From Virgisporangium ochraceum (lineage in GTDB: Bacteria > Actinomycetota > Actinomycetes > Mycobacteriales > Micromonosporaceae), in assembly GCF_016863655.1 (NCBI RefSeq), contig NZ_BOPH01000018.1, positions 1 to 64,000 on the forward strand: a stretch of 64,000 nucleotides of DNA. Direction: 5' to 3'. The position numbers were made by a program, and so were the translations under genes. Positions 38,945-47,331 of this stretch are shown one piece after another (the stretch's first letter is position 1; every line of letters starts with the position of its first letter). A model generated the notes under the pieces. It did no database searches, was not told the DNA's origin, and saw only the letters and a program-made list of their open reading frames with translations.

Positions 38945-39712
38945 TCAGGCCGGGCGGGACATGAAGACCACTTCGTCCTGCCGGCGGTAGCCGGCCCGCG
39001 CGTAGACGCGTTCGGCCTCGTCGCCGCCCGGGGTGAGGAACACGGTGGCCGCGCCGGCCTCGTGCGCCATCCTCGTGAGGTGCGCGGTGAGCACGACCGC
39101 GATGCCGCGGCGGCGATACCGCTCGGCGACACCGAAGCCGGCCAGCTCGGTGATGCCGTCGACGATGGCGTCGTGGAGCCCGGCGCCGGCGACCGCACCG
39201 GTGGCGAGATCGCGTGCGAGCAGCGTACGCACGCCCGCCGCCCTGCCCTCGCGGTACCGGTCGGCCTCGGCGACGGTGACCTCCTCGGTGTTGCCGAACG
39301 CCCCGTTGCGCACCCGGATCATCTCGACGATCTCGTCGTCGGTCTCCGGGGTGGCCAGCTCGATGCCGGCCGGCACCGGATGGTCGACCACCGCGCCGGG
39401 TGGGCAGTCCATCAGCGGCACCCGGAGGTCGACGACGTAGCCGTTCGCGGCCAGCGCCTTCTCGACCGCGGGCGCCGGGCCGGGCAGGAACTCCAGGCGC
39501 GGCTGGCGACCGCGCCGTTCGAAGGCCGCGGCGAGGGCGGCGGCGTCGGCCGCGGTGGGCTCGGCGCCGGCGTCGGGGACCGCGTAGTTGAGGTACGGGT
39601 TGGTCGTGTGCGGCGAGAACGTGGCAAGGAACGGGCCGATCCGTTCGGTCTCGCGGCCACGGCTCGCCGCGGTACGGATGTAGTTCTGGATGGAAAGAGC
39701 TGCATTACTCAC
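38945..39712 (-). CDS. GNAT-family N-acetyltransferase
   Basis: The 255-residue protein has a poorly conserved N-terminal half and a C-terminal GNAT domain with the acetyl-CoA loop in GVAERYRRRGIAVVLTAHLTRMAHEAGA and the final ATVFLTPGGDEAERVYARAGYRRQDEVVF. The substrate is not known. GTG at 39712 (SNAALSIQNYIR) is preferred; an in-frame ATG at 39826 would run through the proposed leader region and gives an Arg-rich, unlikely N-terminus. The start has only a weak, distant AAAGG. A 14-codon leader ORF enclosed by a 10-bp inverted repeat lies upstream, so expression may be conditional. Confidence 0.85.
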   Translation of the reverse strand: MSNAALSIQNYIRTAASRGRETERIGPFLATFSPHTTNPYLNYAVPDAGAEPTAADAAALAAAFERRGRQPRLEFLPGPAPAVEKALAANGYVVDLRVPLMDCPPGAVVDHPVPAGIELATPETDDEIVEMIRVRNGAFGNTEEVTVAEADRYREGRAAGVRTLLARDLATGAVAGAGLHDAIVDGITELAGFGVAERYRRRGIAVVLTAHLTRMAHEAGAATVFLTPGGDEAERVYARAGYRRQDEVVFMSRPA

Positions 39713-39732
39713 TGGATGGTGAGCCTTTCGAG

Positions 39733-39822
39733 GAAGAGTCGAGATCAGGGCCGGATGAGGGCACAGAAGGGCGCGGCGCTCGTGGACACGAGGCCTCACT
39801 CCTTCACTCAGATCGACTCTTC
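39733..39822 (-). promoter_or_regulatory. Long-loop hairpin arms enclosing a leader ORF
   Basis: Plus-strand GAAGAGTCGA at 39733-39742 and TCGACTCTTC at 39813-39822 are perfect 10-bp inverted arms. In the minus-strand mRNA the 5' arm precedes the leader Shine-Dalgarno site and the 3' arm begins 2 nt after the leader stop codon, 20 nt before the GNAT start. TAGAAT (39862 to 39857) is a good -10 for this transcript. Confidence 0.6.
39745..39789 (-). CDS. Candidate 14-residue leader peptide upstream of the GNAT gene
   Basis: GTG at 39789 starts a 15-codon frame ending in TGA at 39745-39747, reading MSTSAAPFCALIRP. AAGGAG (39804 to 39799) lies 9 nt upstream, a better ribosome site than that of the GNAT gene. 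The start is also inside the dyad CTCGTG/CACGAG (39779-39792). A ribosome at the leader stop would cover the 3' arm of the surrounding inverted repeat. This suggests translational attenuation but rests on sequence only. Confidence 0.45.
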   Translation of the reverse strand: MSTSAAPFCALIRP

Positions 39823-39870
39823 GCATCGCCTCGGGAAAGGCGTGGCAACGCGAAGCATTCTAAGGGGCGG

Positions 39871-40809
39871 TCACCCCAACGCGCGTCTCAATTTCTCTTG
39901 ATCTTCCGGACGCCACGCGGCGGCCGCGGCGTTCGCGCGGACCTGTTCCCCGGTGGTGGCCCCCGCGATGACGCTGGTGACCGCCGGCTGCGTGAGCAGG
40001 CCGCCGATCGCCACGTCGAGCGGGGTGACGCCCTGCTCGGCGGCGTAACGCTCGAGGCGCTCGATGGTGTCCCAGGGTGCCGCGTCGAACCAGGCGTCGA
40101 AGCCCGCGCCCGCCAAGCGGGTGCCGGCCGGTGCCTGCTCGCCGCGGCGGTACTTGCCGGTGAGCAGGCCGCTCTCCAGCGGGAAGTACGGCAGCAGGCC
40201 GAGGCCGAACCGCTCGCAGGCGGGCAGCACGTCGTTCTCCACGTCGCGGTTGATGAGGCTGTACCGGTTCTGCGCGCTGATGAACGGGGTGAGGTTGCGC
40301 GTGCGGGCGATCCAGGCGGCGTCGGCGATCTGCCAGCCGGAGAAGTTGGAGTGCCCGAGGTAGAGCACCTTTCCGGCCGTGACGAGGTCGTCGAGGGCCG
40401 CCATGGTCTCCTCGATCGGCGTGTGCCCGCTCGGGACGTGGATCTGGTAGAGGTCGATGCGGTCGGTGCCGAGTTTTCTGAGGGAGTTCTCGACGGCCGT
40501 GCGGATGTAGCGGCGGCCGTGGCGCTCCTCGCGGGCGCTGGCGGGACCGCCACCGCCGAACTTGGTGGCGATCACCGCCTCGTCGCGGCGCTTGCCGAGG
40601 GCGGCGCCGAGCACCTCCTCGGAGTTGTGGCTGGCCTGGCCGTAGACATCGGCCGTGTCGAAGAGGTTGATGCCCAGGTCAAGGGCGGTGTGGACGACAT
40701 CTTCCGCGCGCTGGTCGTCGATGCGGCGGCCGAAGTTGTTGCAGCCGATCCCGATCTCGGACACCAGGAGGCCGGACGATCCGAGGCGGCGGTAAGCGAT
40801 GTCGGTCAC
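39871..40809 (-). CDS. Aldo/keto reductase
   Basis: The 312-residue TIM-barrel NADPH-dependent oxidoreductase has the catalytic tetrad in FDTADVYG (Asp and Tyr), VIATKFGG (Lys) and LYQIHVPS (His). The C-terminal cofactor site is in SVIAGATTGEQVRANAAAA. It resembles the YghZ/voltage-gated potassium channel beta-like AKR group. GTG at 40809 lies 7 nt after TAGGAT on the minus strand, so its mRNA is probably leaderless. It is divergent from mqnC, with 35 bp between start codons. Confidence 0.93.
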   Translation of the reverse strand: MTDIAYRRLGSSGLLVSEIGIGCNNFGRRIDDQRAEDVVHTALDLGINLFDTADVYGQASHNSEEVLGAALGKRRDEAVIATKFGGGGPASAREERHGRRYIRTAVENSLRKLGTDRIDLYQIHVPSGHTPIEETMAALDDLVTAGKVLYLGHSNFSGWQIADAAWIARTRNLTPFISAQNRYSLINRDVENDVLPACERFGLGLLPYFPLESGLLTGKYRRGEQAPAGTRLAGAGFDAWFDAAPWDTIERLERYAAEQGVTPLDVAIGGLLTQPAVTSVIAGATTGEQVRANAAAAAWRPEDQEKLRRALG

Positions 40810-40816
40810 GGCCGCG

Positions 40817-40838
40817 ATCCTATGCCGGACGTTACGCT
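40817..40838. promoter_or_regulatory. Back-to-back leaderless promoters (aldo/keto reductase / mqnC)
   Basis: TAGGAT on the minus strand (40822 to 40817) lies 7 nt before the reductase GTG. TACGCT on the plus strand (40833-40838) lies 6 nt before the mqnC GTG at 40845. The two -10 elements are only 10 bp apart, so both promoters cannot be fully occupied at once. Confidence 0.5.
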
Positions 40839-40844
40839 CGAACG

Positions 40845-42029
40845 GTGACCCAGGTGATCAGCGACATCTTGCAGCGGGCCGCCGACGGTGGGCGGATCAC
40901 GCCCGAGGAGGCCCTCCTTCTGTACCTGGAGGCGCCGCTGCACCCGCTGGGTGAGGCGGCCGACGCCGTGCGTCGCCGCCGGTACCCCGACAACGTGGTC
41001 ACGTACCTCATCGACCGCAACATCAACTACACGAACGTCTGCGTGACGGCGTGCAAGTTCTGCGCGTTCTACCGGGCGCCGAAGCACTCCGAGGGCTGGT
41101 CGCACCCGATGGAGGAGATCCTGCGGCGGTGCGGCGAGGCGGTCGACCTCGGCGCCACGCAGGTGATGCTGCAGGGCGGGCACCACCCCGACTTCGGGGT
41201 CGAGTACTACGAGAACCTGTTCTCCTCGGTGAAGCAGGCATACCCGCAGCTGGTGATCCACTCGATCGGGCCGAGCGAGATCCTGCACATGGCGCGCGTC
41301 TCGTCCGTCTCCATCGAAGAGGCGGTGCGGCGCATCAAGGCGGCCGGGCTCGACTCGATCGCGGGTGCCGGCGCCGAGATGCTGCCCGCGCGGCCGCGCA
41401 CGGCGATCGCGCCGCTGAAGGAGTCGGGCGAGCGGTGGCTCGAGGTCATGGAGGTCGCGCACGGGCTCGGCGTCGAGTCGACCGCGACCATGATGATGGG
41501 CACCGGCGAGACCGCGGCCGAGCGTATCGAGCACCTGCGGATGATCCGTGACGTGCAGGACCGCACCGGCGGGTTCCGGTCGTTCATCCCGTGGACCTAC
41601 CAGCCCGAGAACAACCATCTGAAGGGACGCACGCAGGCGACCACGCTCGAGTACCTGCGCCTGGTGGCGGTGGCGCGGCTGTTCTTCGAGACGGTTCCGC
41701 ACCTTCAGTCGTCGTGGCTCACCACGGGCAAGGACGTCGGTCAGCTGTCGCTGCACATGGGCGTCGACGATCTCGGATCGATCATGCTCGAAGAGAACGT
41801 CATCTCGTCGGCGGGTGCGCGGCACCGCTCGAATTTGCACGAGCTGATCTCGCTGATCCGTTCCGCCGACCGCATCCCGGCGCAGCGCGACACGCTCTAC
41901 AACCGGCTCGCCGTGCACTGGACGCCCGACGACGACCCGTCCGACGAACGCGTCGTCTCGCACTTCTCGTCGATCGCGTTGCCGGGCGGCGGTGCGGGTA
42001 AGTCGTTACCTTTGGTCGACGCGCGGTAG
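40845..42029 (+). CDS. mqnC: Cyclic dehypoxanthinyl futalosine synthase (radical SAM)
   Basis: MqnC cyclises dehypoxanthinyl futalosine to the spiro naphthoate precursor in the futalosine route. The 394-residue protein has the radical SAM triad C66-x3-C70-x2-C73 (CVTACKFCAFYR), VMLQGGHHPDFGVEYYENLFS, a specific marker of MqnC, GAGAEML, and FIPWTYQPENN. GTG at 40845 follows a -10 hexamer. It stands alone, with the surface protein gene 161 bp downstream. Confidence 0.95.
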   Translation: MTQVISDILQRAADGGRITPEEALLLYLEAPLHPLGEAADAVRRRRYPDNVVTYLIDRNINYTNVCVTACKFCAFYRAPKHSEGWSHPMEEILRRCGEAVDLGATQVMLQGGHHPDFGVEYYENLFSSVKQAYPQLVIHSIGPSEILHMARVSSVSIEEAVRRIKAAGLDSIAGAGAEMLPARPRTAIAPLKESGERWLEVMEVAHGLGVESTATMMMGTGETAAERIEHLRMIRDVQDRTGGFRSFIPWTYQPENNHLKGRTQATTLEYLRLVAVARLFFETVPHLQSSWLTTGKDVGQLSLHMGVDDLGSIMLEENVISSAGARHRSNLHELISLIRSADRIPAQRDTLYNRLAVHWTPDDDPSDERVVSHFSSIALPGGGAGKSLPLVDAR

Positions 42030-42190
42030 CGCTTCTTCAACCCATTGTCCGATGTGGACATTTGCCGGATGAGATCTTCACTGCTTCTTGATCGCTTCGC
42101 CCGAATTGACGCTGATTGTAGGGGTGGCGTCAGGGGTTAAGACTCCGATAAGTTGCCGCGGTCCTCACATCCTCTTCCCTCGGGGGAGTC

Positions 42191-43648
42191 ATGGGCTTGC
42201 GATCGTTTGTTGCTTTCGGCGCTGTCGGTGCCGCGGTCCTTCTGGCCGCCCCGCCCGCCTTCGCGGCGCCCGGCGACGCCGACGTCTCGTTCAAGGTCGT
42301 CGGCAACACGGTCGTTCAGAACGCCGGTAAGCCGGTGTACGTCCAGCTTTTCAACAGTGGACCGGCCTCCGCCGAGAACATCGTGGTGAAGGTCGACATC
42401 AGCGGCGTCGACACCTCGAAGCTGGAGGCGCGGGCACCGGCCACCTGTAGCGAGCCCGACGGCGGCATCTTCCTGTGCAGCGTCGGCAGCCTCGTCCCCG
42501 GCGAAACCAACACGGGCTTCTCGCCGTTCGACATCATCGCGGTCACCGACGGCGCCACCGGCGGGGCGGGGTCGTTCACCATCGAGGTCACCTCCGACAC
42601 CCCGGACTCCAACGGCGACAACAACAAGAAGGTCGAGGTGCCGCTGTCGGTGGCCGACCTGGCCTACGACTTCTCCGTCACCGTGCAGGACATCTGGGCC
42701 GAGGCCGGCGGCGAGCCGAACGCGGTGGCGCCGGGCGACTCGGCGCCGCTGGTCACGTTCTTCCGCAACTTCGGCACCCAGCGGGCGGTCGACCCGGTGT
42801 GGCAGGTGTCGCTGCCGCCGTTCGTCACCTTCGTCAGCGAAGACGGCAGCAGCTTCTGCACCTTCAACCAGCCGAAGACGGTGGCGTCCTGCAAGGCCGC
42901 CGGCCGCGGGGTCAACCCGGGCCGGAACGTCATCAGCCTCTTCACGGTGAAGGTCGCGAAGGACGCGCCCGGCCCGGCCGCGCTGGCCGGCGGCATCGTC
43001 GACGGCGGCGCGCTGAGCAGCGCCGAGCCCAACGACGACGACTCCGACGTCGGTCCCGGCTCCGAGGCCCGGAACGCGGCCCGGCAGTCCGTCGGCACCG
43101 GTGACGGCGACCCCACCGACAACGCCGCGTTCTTCTCCGCGCACGTGTCGTCGAACCCGGCCGACCTGGCCATCGCCGCCACGAAGGGCAGTGGCGCCGT
43201 GGGCTCGGTGGTGAAGATCACGATCACCATCGAGAACAAGGGGCCCGCGTCGTCGCCCGACACCAAGGTGACGGTCACCGCGCCGACCGGCACGGAGCTG
43301 GTCGACATGCCGACCAACTGCGAGTTCACGACCCCGGGCAAGGTCGGCACCTGCGAGGGCCTGCTGTCCGCCGGCGAGAAGAACTCCGGTACGTTCTCGT
43401 TCAAGATCGCCGCCACGTCCGTCGCCGACGACGGCAAGGCGACGATCGAGGGTCCCCTCGAAGACCGTGACACCACCAACAACAGCGCCGCGATCGTCAT
43501 CACGATCGACAGCGGCCTGCCGATCACCGGCGTCAAGGTTTCGGTGATCGCGGGCACCGGCGTGGCCGTGCTGCTGGTCGGTGCGCTCCTGTTCGTCCTG
43601 GCGCGGCGCCGCCGCGTGGAGCTGGTCACCCCGTCTCACGACGCCTGA
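42191..43648 (+). CDS. Secreted DUF11-type surface protein with LPXTG anchor
   Basis: The 485-residue protein has a signal peptide ([21 protein letters not shown], cleavage near residue 25) and a region of beta-sandwich domains. A clear DUF11/CARDB-like repeat at about 325-430 contains [40 protein letters not shown]. The C-terminal sorting signal is LPITG, a hydrophobic helix and RRRR. Sortase should link it to peptidoglycan. No sortase gene is in the window. CGGGGGAG before ATG 42191 is the ribosome site. The 161-bp gap upstream has TTGACG at 42106-42111 but no convincing -10. Confidence 0.88.
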   Translation: MGLRSFVAFGAVGAAVLLAAPPAFAAPGDADVSFKVVGNTVVQNAGKPVYVQLFNSGPASAENIVVKVDISGVDTSKLEARAPATCSEPDGGIFLCSVGSLVPGETNTGFSPFDIIAVTDGATGGAGSFTIEVTSDTPDSNGDNNKKVEVPLSVADLAYDFSVTVQDIWAEAGGEPNAVAPGDSAPLVTFFRNFGTQRAVDPVWQVSLPPFVTFVSEDGSSFCTFNQPKTVASCKAAGRGVNPGRNVISLFTVKVAKDAPGPAALAGGIVDGGALSSAEPNDDDSDVGPGSEARNAARQSVGTGDGDPTDNAAFFSAHVSSNPADLAIAATKGSGAVGSVVKITITIENKGPASSPDTKVTVTAPTGTELVDMPTNCEFTTPGKVGTCEGLLSAGEKNSGTFSFKIAATSVADDGKATIEGPLEDRDTTNNSAAIVITIDSGLPITGVKVSVIAGTGVAVLLVGALLFVLARRRRVELVTPSHDA

Positions 43649-43708
43649 TCTTTACCGCATATAGCCGGCGGCCGGTGCACCTGTGGGTGTGCCGGCCGTC
43701 CGTGCGCT

Positions 43709-43714
43709 TAGGCT
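43709..43714 (+). promoter_or_regulatory. Candidate -10 element of menG
   Basis: TAGGCT lies 8 nt before the GTG at 43723 with no Shine-Dalgarno sequence, so the mRNA is likely leaderless. The same hexamer serves mqnE and the gene at 20670. Confidence 0.45.
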
Positions 43715-43722
43715 CTTCTGTT

Positions 43723-44415
43723 GTGAGCAGGGCGTCGTTGGAGAAGGAGCCGCACGAGGTCGCGGCGATGTTCGACGGTGTGGCCGAGAAGTACGACCGC
43801 ACCAACACCGTGCTGGCGCTGGGCCGGGACCGCATGTGGCGCCGCCGCACCCGGGAGGCGTTGGGCCTGCGGCCCGGTGACCGGGTGCTCGATCTGGCGG
43901 CGGGCACCGGGGTGTCCACCGAGGAGTTGGCCCGCTCGGGTGCGTACGCGGTCGGCGCCGACTTCTCGGTCGGCATGCTCCGCGTCGGCCGGCGGGCGAG
44001 GCCGTCGGTCCCGCTGGTCGCGGCCGACGCGTTGGCGCTGCCGTTCGCCGACGCCTCCTTCGACGCGGTCACCATCTCCTTCGGGCTGCGCAACATCGCC
44101 GATCCCATCGCGGCGTTGCGGGAGATGGCGCGGGTGACCCGGCCCGGCGGGCGGTTGCTGGTGTGCGAGTTCAGCCACCCGGTGCTGGCCCCGCTCCGGG
44201 CGGCGTACCTGGGTGGCGTGCTGCGGGCCCTGCCCGTGGTGGCCCGGCGCGTGGCCAGCAACCCGGACGCCTACGTGTACCTGGCCGAGTCGATCCCCGC
44301 GTGGCCCGACCAGAAGGCGCTGGCCGCGCTGATCCAGGAGGCCGGCTGGTCCAAGGTCGCCTGGCGCAACCTGACCGGCGGCGTGGTGGCGATGCACCGG
44401 GCCTTCCGCCCCTGA
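43723..44415 (+). CDS. menG: Demethylmenaquinone methyltransferase
   Basis: The 230-residue SAM-dependent enzyme of the UbiE/MenG family has [29 protein letters not shown] at the N-terminus, the SAM loop [28 protein letters not shown] and [12 protein letters not shown]. It adds the ring methyl group in the last step of menaquinone synthesis. A neighbouring menJ and a downstream polyprenyl synthase are usual in actinobacteria. GTG at 43723 is chosen over GTG codons farther in because it keeps the full family N-terminus. Confidence 0.94.
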   Translation: MSRASLEKEPHEVAAMFDGVAEKYDRTNTVLALGRDRMWRRRTREALGLRPGDRVLDLAAGTGVSTEELARSGAYAVGADFSVGMLRVGRRARPSVPLVAADALALPFADASFDAVTISFGLRNIADPIAALREMARVTRPGGRLLVCEFSHPVLAPLRAAYLGGVLRALPVVARRVASNPDAYVYLAESIPAWPDQKALAALIQEAGWSKVAWRNLTGGVVAMHRAFRP

Positions 44416-44435
44416 CCGCTCGATGATCGACTTTT

Positions 44436-44496
44436 GATCGCGATCCGAGGAAGAAACCTGAAGCGTGGCTGCGGGTTTGTTCCTCGGATCACGATC
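44436..44496. terminator. Long imperfect inverted repeat between menG and the DUF559 gene
   Basis: The 23-nt arms at 44436-44458 and 44474-44496 pair at 21 of 23 positions around a 15-nt loop. Both arms contain the core TTCCTCGGATC or its complement. Placed between two convergent stop codons, it may end transcription both ways; the arm length is more than a simple terminator needs, so it may be a dispersed repeat unit. Confidence 0.6.
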
Positions 44497-45391
44497 ATGA
44501 ACGGCCGGCTCGGCGGAGAGCGGCCCGAATTGTCGCGATCACCGCATCCGGGCGGTCGTGGAGGTCGGTCCAGGTGAACCGGAGCACCATCCAGCCCGCC
44601 GCCACGAGCCGGTTCTGTCGGGTGCGGTCGCGCTGGAAGCTGTGCGGGTCGCTGTGGAACGCCCAGCCGTCCAGTTCGACCACCACCCGCTCGGTGGCGA
44701 AGACCAGGTCGCCGTAGCCGATCAGGCCGGTGGAGTCGCGGATCTCGGCGTTCGCCGCCCAGCCGGTGATCCGAGCCGCTCGCAACAGTGCCGCCGCCCG
44801 CCGTTCCGCGGCCGAGTGCGCTCCGCCGCTCGCGTCCCGGATGAGACGGACCAGGCGAGGCGCACCGCGACGACCGGCGTGGTCGTGCATTCGCCACACC
44901 AGTTCGCCGAACGTCGTCCAGCCGCGCTGGACCGCCCTGTCCATCAGCCGCATCGCGGCGTCGTCGGGCAGGATCCGCAGGCAGTCGAAGACTGTGCGGC
45001 CGGGGCCGGTGATCGGGATGCCGTCGGCGCGGCGGACGTCGTCGGCTCGCAGCGGATCGCGGAGGAGCCGGACGCCACGCAGCGCGGAGCGTCCGTTCGG
45101 ACCGGTCCACAACCAGCGGACACCGCCGCTGACCGGGAGGTCGTACCAGAGGGCCGCCGACGGGCCCGCGACCACCGAGCCCGGCACCGCCAGCTGGGCC
45201 GCGGCGGCCAGCACGGTCGGGGTGAGCTGGCGGCCGTGGTGGGCGAGCACCTTGCCCTGGACGACCAGCCACTCGCCCGACCTGATGCGGCGGCGGATCT
45301 GGTAGCCGGTGAAGCCGCAGCGGGTGGCTTCGGCGCGGGTGAACAGGCCCAGGTGCCGGGCGGCGACGCGCTGGAGGCGCTGGTCGTTCAT
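44495..45391 (-). CDS. AbiEi-like / DUF559 endonuclease-domain protein
   Basis: The 298-residue protein has an N-terminal winged-helix like that of AbiEi antitoxins (AARHLGLFTRAEATRCGFTGYQIRRRIRSGEWLVVQGKVLA, residues 10-50) and a middle AbiEi-type region. A C-terminal DUF559 domain has VVVELDGWAFHSDPHSFQRDRTRQNRLVAAGWMVLRFTW, related to Vsr-like PD-(D/E)XK nucleases. No AbiEii toxin partner is adjacent. These proteins are very common in actinobacteria and their role is unsettled. The start region carries two DnaA-box-like sites about 50-70 bp upstream. Confidence 0.82.
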   Translation of the reverse strand: MNDQRLQRVAARHLGLFTRAEATRCGFTGYQIRRRIRSGEWLVVQGKVLAHHGRQLTPTVLAAAAQLAVPGSVVAGPSAALWYDLPVSGGVRWLWTGPNGRSALRGVRLLRDPLRADDVRRADGIPITGPGRTVFDCLRILPDDAAMRLMDRAVQRGWTTFGELVWRMHDHAGRRGAPRLVRLIRDASGGAHSAAERRAAALLRAARITGWAANAEIRDSTGLIGYGDLVFATERVVVELDGWAFHSDPHSFQRDRTRQNRLVAAGWMVLRFTWTDLHDRPDAVIATIRAALRRAGRS

Positions 45392-45442
45392 GGCGACACC
45401 CTGGCGGGGCGGACCGACGCCGGTCGAGGGGGTTGCGAAGGC

Positions 45443-45462
45443 TGTGGATAACTTGTGGATAA
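45443..45462. promoter_or_regulatory. Pair of perfect DnaA-box-like sites
   Basis: TGTGGATAA at 45443-45451 and again at 45454-45462 are reverse complements of TTATCCACA, arranged in tandem with 2 bp between. They sit in the 197-bp gap between the DUF559 gene and menJ. The rest of the gap holds AT-richer sequence (45490-45540) with TAGACT at 45530-45535 as a possible menJ -10. Confidence 0.6.
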
Positions 45463-45588
45463 CCGGGCACGCTGCCCGTTCTCCGAAAGTTAGTGTTGCC
45501 TAAGAAAATGCTGCCATCAGTGCCAGTTCTAGACTGCACCACTGGATGCTTGTGAAGACTTTCACGAGCATCGGGAGGAGGTGCCACG

Positions 45589-46845
45589 ATGACGGATGCG
45601 GATGTCATCGTCGTCGGCGCTGGCCCGGCCGGGTCGACGGCGGCGTACCACCTGGCCCGGCACGGCCTGCGCGTACTGGTCCTGGAGAAGTCGCAGTTTC
45701 CGCGGGAGAAGGTCTGCGGAGACGGGCTCACCCCACGGGCCGTCAAGCAGCTCATCAAGATGGGGATCGACACCAGCGCCAAGGGCTGGCTGCCCAACAA
45801 GGGTCTGCGGGTCATCGGTGGCGGGGTCCGGCTCGAGCTCGACTGGCCCGACCTGGCGGCGTTCCCCGGCTACGGCCTCACCCGCACCCGGCTCGACTTC
45901 GACCAGCTCCTCGCCGACCGGGCGGTCGAGATGGGCGCGATCCTGAAGACCGGTCACACGGTCACCGGCCCGATCCTCGACGACGACGGTCGCGTGGTGG
46001 GCGTGAAGGCCACCGAGAACGGTGAGCCGTTGGAGTTCCGGGCCCCGGTCACCCTGGCCTGTGACGGCGTCAGCGCCCGCCTCGCGCTGGCGATGGGCCT
46101 CAGCAAGCGCGACGACCGCCCCATGGGCGTGGCGGTGCGTCAGTACTTCCACTCACCGGCCCGGCACGACGACGAGTACATGGAGTCGTGGCTGGAGCTC
46201 CGGAGCAAGGAGGGCGGCGACAAGCTGCTCCCCGGCTACGGGTGGATCTTCGGGATCGGCGACGGCCGCATCAACGTGGGCCTCGGCGTGCTCAACAGCA
46301 GCGTGGCGTTCGGTAAGACCAACTACCGGCGGATGTTGGCCGACTGGCTGGCCGCGACTCCGGCCGAGTGGGGCGCGAACGACCCGGCGAACGCCGACGG
46401 GGAAGCGCAGGGTGCCGCCCTGCCGATGGGCTTCAACCGGGTGCCGCACTACACCCGCGGGGTCCTGCTGGTCGGCGACAGCGGCGGAATGGTGAACCCC
46501 TTCAACGGCGAGGGCATCGCGTACGCCATGGAGTCGGCGGAACTCGCCGCCGAGATCGTGGTGCAGGGACTCGACCGGCCGGCGGGACCGGAACGGGAGC
46601 GCGCCTTCGCCGCCTACTCCACCGAGCTCAAGGCCCGCTACGGCGGGTACTACCGGCTCGGCAACCAGTTCGTGAAGATCATCGGCAAGCCGCGCCTCAT
46701 GCGGGTCGCCACGCACCACGGGATGCCGCATCCCGTCCTCATGAAGTTCGTCCTGAAGCTGTTGGCGAACCTGACCGAGCCGCGCGGCGGCGACGCGATG
46801 GACCGCCTCATCAACGCGATGACGAAGGTCGTCCCCGCAGCCTGA
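45589..46845 (+). CDS. menJ: Menaquinone reductase / geranylgeranyl reductase-family flavoprotein
   Basis: The 418-residue protein has an N-terminal FAD Rossmann loop (VIVVGAGPAGSTAAYHLARHG), VCGDGLTPRAVKQL, and GDSGGMVNPFNGEGIAYAMESAELAAEI with the second FAD motif. It belongs to the geranylgeranyl reductase family. In Mycobacterium, MenJ (Rv0561c) saturates one isoprene unit of menaquinone, and its neighbours menG and a polyprenyl synthase match this locus. GGAGGAGGTG at 45572-45581 makes ATG 45589 a strong conventional start, unlike the nearby leaderless genes. It is followed 105 bp later by nuoA. Confidence 0.9.
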   Translation: MTDADVIVVGAGPAGSTAAYHLARHGLRVLVLEKSQFPREKVCGDGLTPRAVKQLIKMGIDTSAKGWLPNKGLRVIGGGVRLELDWPDLAAFPGYGLTRTRLDFDQLLADRAVEMGAILKTGHTVTGPILDDDGRVVGVKATENGEPLEFRAPVTLACDGVSARLALAMGLSKRDDRPMGVAVRQYFHSPARHDDEYMESWLELRSKEGGDKLLPGYGWIFGIGDGRINVGLGVLNSSVAFGKTNYRRMLADWLAATPAEWGANDPANADGEAQGAALPMGFNRVPHYTRGVLLVGDSGGMVNPFNGEGIAYAMESAELAAEIVVQGLDRPAGPERERAFAAYSTELKARYGGYYRLGNQFVKIIGKPRLMRVATHHGMPHPVLMKFVLKLLANLTEPRGGDAMDRLINAMTKVVPAA

Positions 46846-46914
46846 GCGTGCCCCGGTACCCGACAGCGCCGACGCAGCCAGCGCCGATAGCTCAGCGGGC
46901 GTCCAGGACAGCCC

Positions 46915-46944
46915 TTAGTGTGTAAATCGTAAAGCCGGTAGATA
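46915..46944 (+). promoter_or_regulatory. Candidate nuo operon promoter
   Basis: TTAGTG at 46915-46920, an 18-bp spacer and TAGATA at 46939-46944 precede the nuoA ATG by 6 nt. The region TGTGTAAATCGTAAAG between them is the most AT-rich part of the gap. I see no clear Rex operator. Confidence 0.45.
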
Positions 46945-46950
46945 CCAGGG

Positions 46951-47328
46951 ATGGAGCAGGCGGTGTCGCTCTCGCCGTACATACCCATCATCGGGCTCTT
47001 CGCGCTCGCCGCGGCGTTCGCGTTGTTCTCGGTGGGCATTGCGCCGTTCGTCGGCCCGAAGCGATACAACCGCGCCAAGCTCGACGCCTACGAATGCGGA
47101 ATCGAGCCCACCCCGCAGCCGGTCGGTGGTGGCCGGTTCCCGGTGAAGTTCTACCTCACCGCCATGCTCTTCATCATTTTCGACATCGAGATCATCTTCC
47201 TGTACCCGTGGGCAGTGTCGTTCGACGTGCTCGGACTCTTCGGGTTCGTGGAGATGGTGCTTTTCATCCTCACCGTGTTCATCGCGTACGCCTACGTTTG
47301 GCGGCGCGGCGGACTGGACTGGGACTGA
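46951..47328 (+). CDS. nuoA: NADH-quinone oxidoreductase subunit A
   Basis: The 125-residue protein has three transmembrane helices. It has the conserved loop [42 protein letters not shown], with the Cys and acidic residues typical of NuoA near the quinone site. It starts the complex I operon. ATG at 46951 is used; GTG at 46963 is an alternative. The next gene starts 3 nt after its stop. Confidence 0.97.
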   Translation: MEQAVSLSPYIPIIGLFALAAAFALFSVGIAPFVGPKRYNRAKLDAYECGIEPTPQPVGGGRFPVKFYLTAMLFIIFDIEIIFLYPWAVSFDVLGLFGFVEMVLFILTVFIAYAYVWRRGGLDWD

Positions 47329-47331
47329 CCA

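Noticed and set aside
46880..46945. tRNA-like stretch (GATAGCTCAGCGGGC) before nuoA
   Set aside because: Only the D-arm resembles a tRNA. There is no matching acceptor stem, anticodon arm or TTC loop.
46846..46950. Rex (redox) operator expected upstream of nuoA
   Set aside because: The AT-rich piece TGTGTAAATCGTAAAG lacks the TTGTGA/TCACAA inverted halves. No site could be supported.
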